The notes under the pieces: model-generated | The model's input: the letters and a program-made list of their open reading frames with translations, nothing else | The model's database searches: none | Told to the model about the DNA's origin: nothing | Program-made: the position numbers and the translations under genes | Shown here: positions 63,113-64,000 of the stretch, piece after piece | How positions within the stretch are numbered: position 1 is the stretch's first letter | Layout: each line of letters begins with the position of its first letter | DNA from: Chitinophagaceae bacterium | GTDB lineage: Bacteria; Bacteroidota; Bacteroidia; Chitinophagales; Chitinophagaceae | Length of the DNA stretch: 64,000 nucleotides | Direction: 5' to 3' | Assembly: GCA_016722465.1 (NCBI GenBank) | Contig: JADKJC010000013.1 | Coordinates: 806,001 to 870,000 of the forward strand

Positions 63113-63688
63113 ATGAAAAAGATCCTGTCAGTAATCGTTTTCGCTGCAACCTGCTTTATTGCAACAGCACAAATAAAAAAGCCGGTATCCGCCGATGCGG
63201 CTTTTAGTGAATCCCTATCCAAAATAGTCCTTGACTTTACTTATAATTTCATCAATATACAGGGCAGCAGGATGCCGGCAGAAGTGGATGCCGATACCTA
63301 CCAGTCGAAAGTATGCCTGCCCGGGGCGCTTGGCTGTAAGGTAATGCGGTATCATTCTGTAGAAGACAAATCTGCCAACTGGCAGGCAGCCGTATATGCC
63401 GGCGATAGTTTTGAAGAAGCAGTGAAGATGTATAAAAAGATATTTGGGCAGATAAAAAAAACATCCGTTAAAGGAATTGCTGCTGCCGGCAGCGGCTTTG
63501 ATGGCAAGATGGATGCAGTAGATGAAAATGTTGGCTTTGCCGTGAGCAGCCTTCGGTTAAAAACAAAAGACAAGCGTTACATCAATATGGTTGCCGAAGT
63601 AGAAATAACAAGCGGCTACACCGGTTGGGAAGTACACCTGAATGTTTACACTAAAAAGATCGTTGAAGAAAAGGAAGAAATGCAATGA
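63113..63688 (+). CDS. Exported protein, unknown function
   Basis: A 191-aa protein from ATG 63113 (signal peptide MKKILSVIVFAATCFIATAQ); the frame upstream to 63056 is less likely. The mature part has two Cys (VCLPGALGCKVM), suggesting a disulfide, and an alpha/beta pattern: NWQAAVYAGDSFEEAVKMYK and VGFAVSSLRLKTKD. I do not know the family. Ends in a Lys/Glu-rich tail (VEEKEEMQ) and a terminator. Divergent from the small exported protein gene. Confidence 0.62.
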   Translation: MKKILSVIVFAATCFIATAQIKKPVSADAAFSESLSKIVLDFTYNFINIQGSRMPAEVDADTYQSKVCLPGALGCKVMRYHSVEDKSANWQAAVYAGDSFEEAVKMYKKIFGQIKKTSVKGIAAAGSGFDGKMDAVDENVGFAVSSLRLKTKDKRYINMVAEVEITSGYTGWEVHLNVYTKKIVEEKEEMQ

Positions 63689-63699
63689 TGATAAAAAGA

Positions 63700-63725
63700 A
63701 AAAACCTCCTTAACGGGAGGTTTTT
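63700..63725 (+). terminator. Strong intrinsic terminator
   Basis: AAAAACCTCC (63700-63709) and GGAGG plus five T (63716-63725), a ten-pair stem with 6-nt loop TTAACG; the T-run is part of the stem. Confidence 0.88.
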
Positions 63726-64000
63726 CATAGACCTTACATGGTTTATGCCATGATTGTTCTTCTACAGGTATTGGATGGTTTCAGAGGTGTAATTGGTTTT
63801 TATATTGTTGCTGGTTTTAATCTCAGGATAATGTTTCAACTTCAAGATAGGAATTAATAATTTAAAAAATCAAATTTTAAAAAAAGAAAATTACATATCC
63901 GCTCTCATTCAATTACCATCGGTACAAATAAACAATTACTATCTTACCAGTGATATATTTCCCGGGATGATTTTCGGTTTACCATTGCCATCCATTACTT
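63726..64000. other. Intergenic end of window
   Basis: No gene supported; the sequence is AT-rich with short A-runs (about 63860-63890). The next gene probably starts outside the window. Confidence 0.5.

Noticed and set aside
1..64000. tRNA, rRNA or tmRNA genes
   Set aside because: No convincing conserved arm sequences were found by eye; a dedicated scan could still find one.

Overview
The window reads as chromosome of a Bacteroidota bacterium, most likely of the Chitinophagaceae type. Evidence: a PorP/SprF-family type IX secretion protein, a secreted protein with a type IX C-terminal sorting domain, an UpxY-type NusG paralogue, the Bacteroidota versions of LptD and OstA, repeated TAnnTTTG -7 promoter boxes instead of sigma70 boxes, and weak Shine-Dalgarno sequences. 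G+C is moderate (roughly 40-45% by eye), except for a clearly AT-richer islet at about 36.1-38.6 kb. I saw no rRNA, tRNA, CRISPR array or intact transposon.

Layout. 0-7.9 kb: tail of a Kir-type potassium channel, then an envelope-building block (LptD-like, N-acetylmuramoyl-alanine amidase, MlaD-like MCE protein, OstA/LptA-like protein, small outer-membrane barrel). 8.1-16.3 kb: NAD(P)HX repair enzyme (frameshifted), hexose-6-phosphate mutarotase, PorP/SprF, class I glutamine amidotransferase-like hydrolase, secreted phospholipase D-like protein, PafA-like phosphatase. 16.3-24 kb: a candidate structured RNA, a damaged alpha-oxoamine synthase gene, M13 peptidase, ClpP-like protein, and two secreted surface proteins. 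24-33.6 kb: a three-gene cluster of unknown exported proteins, two small minus-strand genes, an S15-type hydrolase and a GH20 hexosaminidase. 34-36 kb: LepA. 36.1-38.6 kb: AT-rich islet with a choloylglycine hydrolase/penicillin-acylase-family enzyme and a subclass B1 metallo-beta-lactamase. 38.6-49.4 kb: Clp-N-domain protein, acyltransferase, TPR protein, CbpA/CbpM pair, orphan UpxY, HAD phosphatase, YkgJ-type cysteine-cluster protein, BON and SH3 proteins, rhodanese-thioredoxin fusion. 49.4-64 kb: scattered histidine-degradation genes (HutG-like, FtcD, HutI) with a MocR regulator, GNAT, DJ-1, IlvE, a MurC-like ligase, a TetA-like exporter, acyl-CoA-binding protein and small exported proteins.

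What stands out: (1) seven one-base frameshifts in six genes, each repaired by lengthening one homopolymer by a single base, which points to undercalled homopolymers rather than real decay; (2) a four-copy interspersed element of about 55-60 nt with core GTGAGTGACACAACGATG; (3) a nested ~100-nt hairpin with its own promoter at 16.35 kb; (4) the AT-rich islet with two enzymes from families that attack beta-lactams; (5) a 7-bp tandem repeat inside a Mur ligase gene, which could switch its reading frame; (6) an apparent internal deletion of about 60-70 codons in the oxoamine synthase gene.
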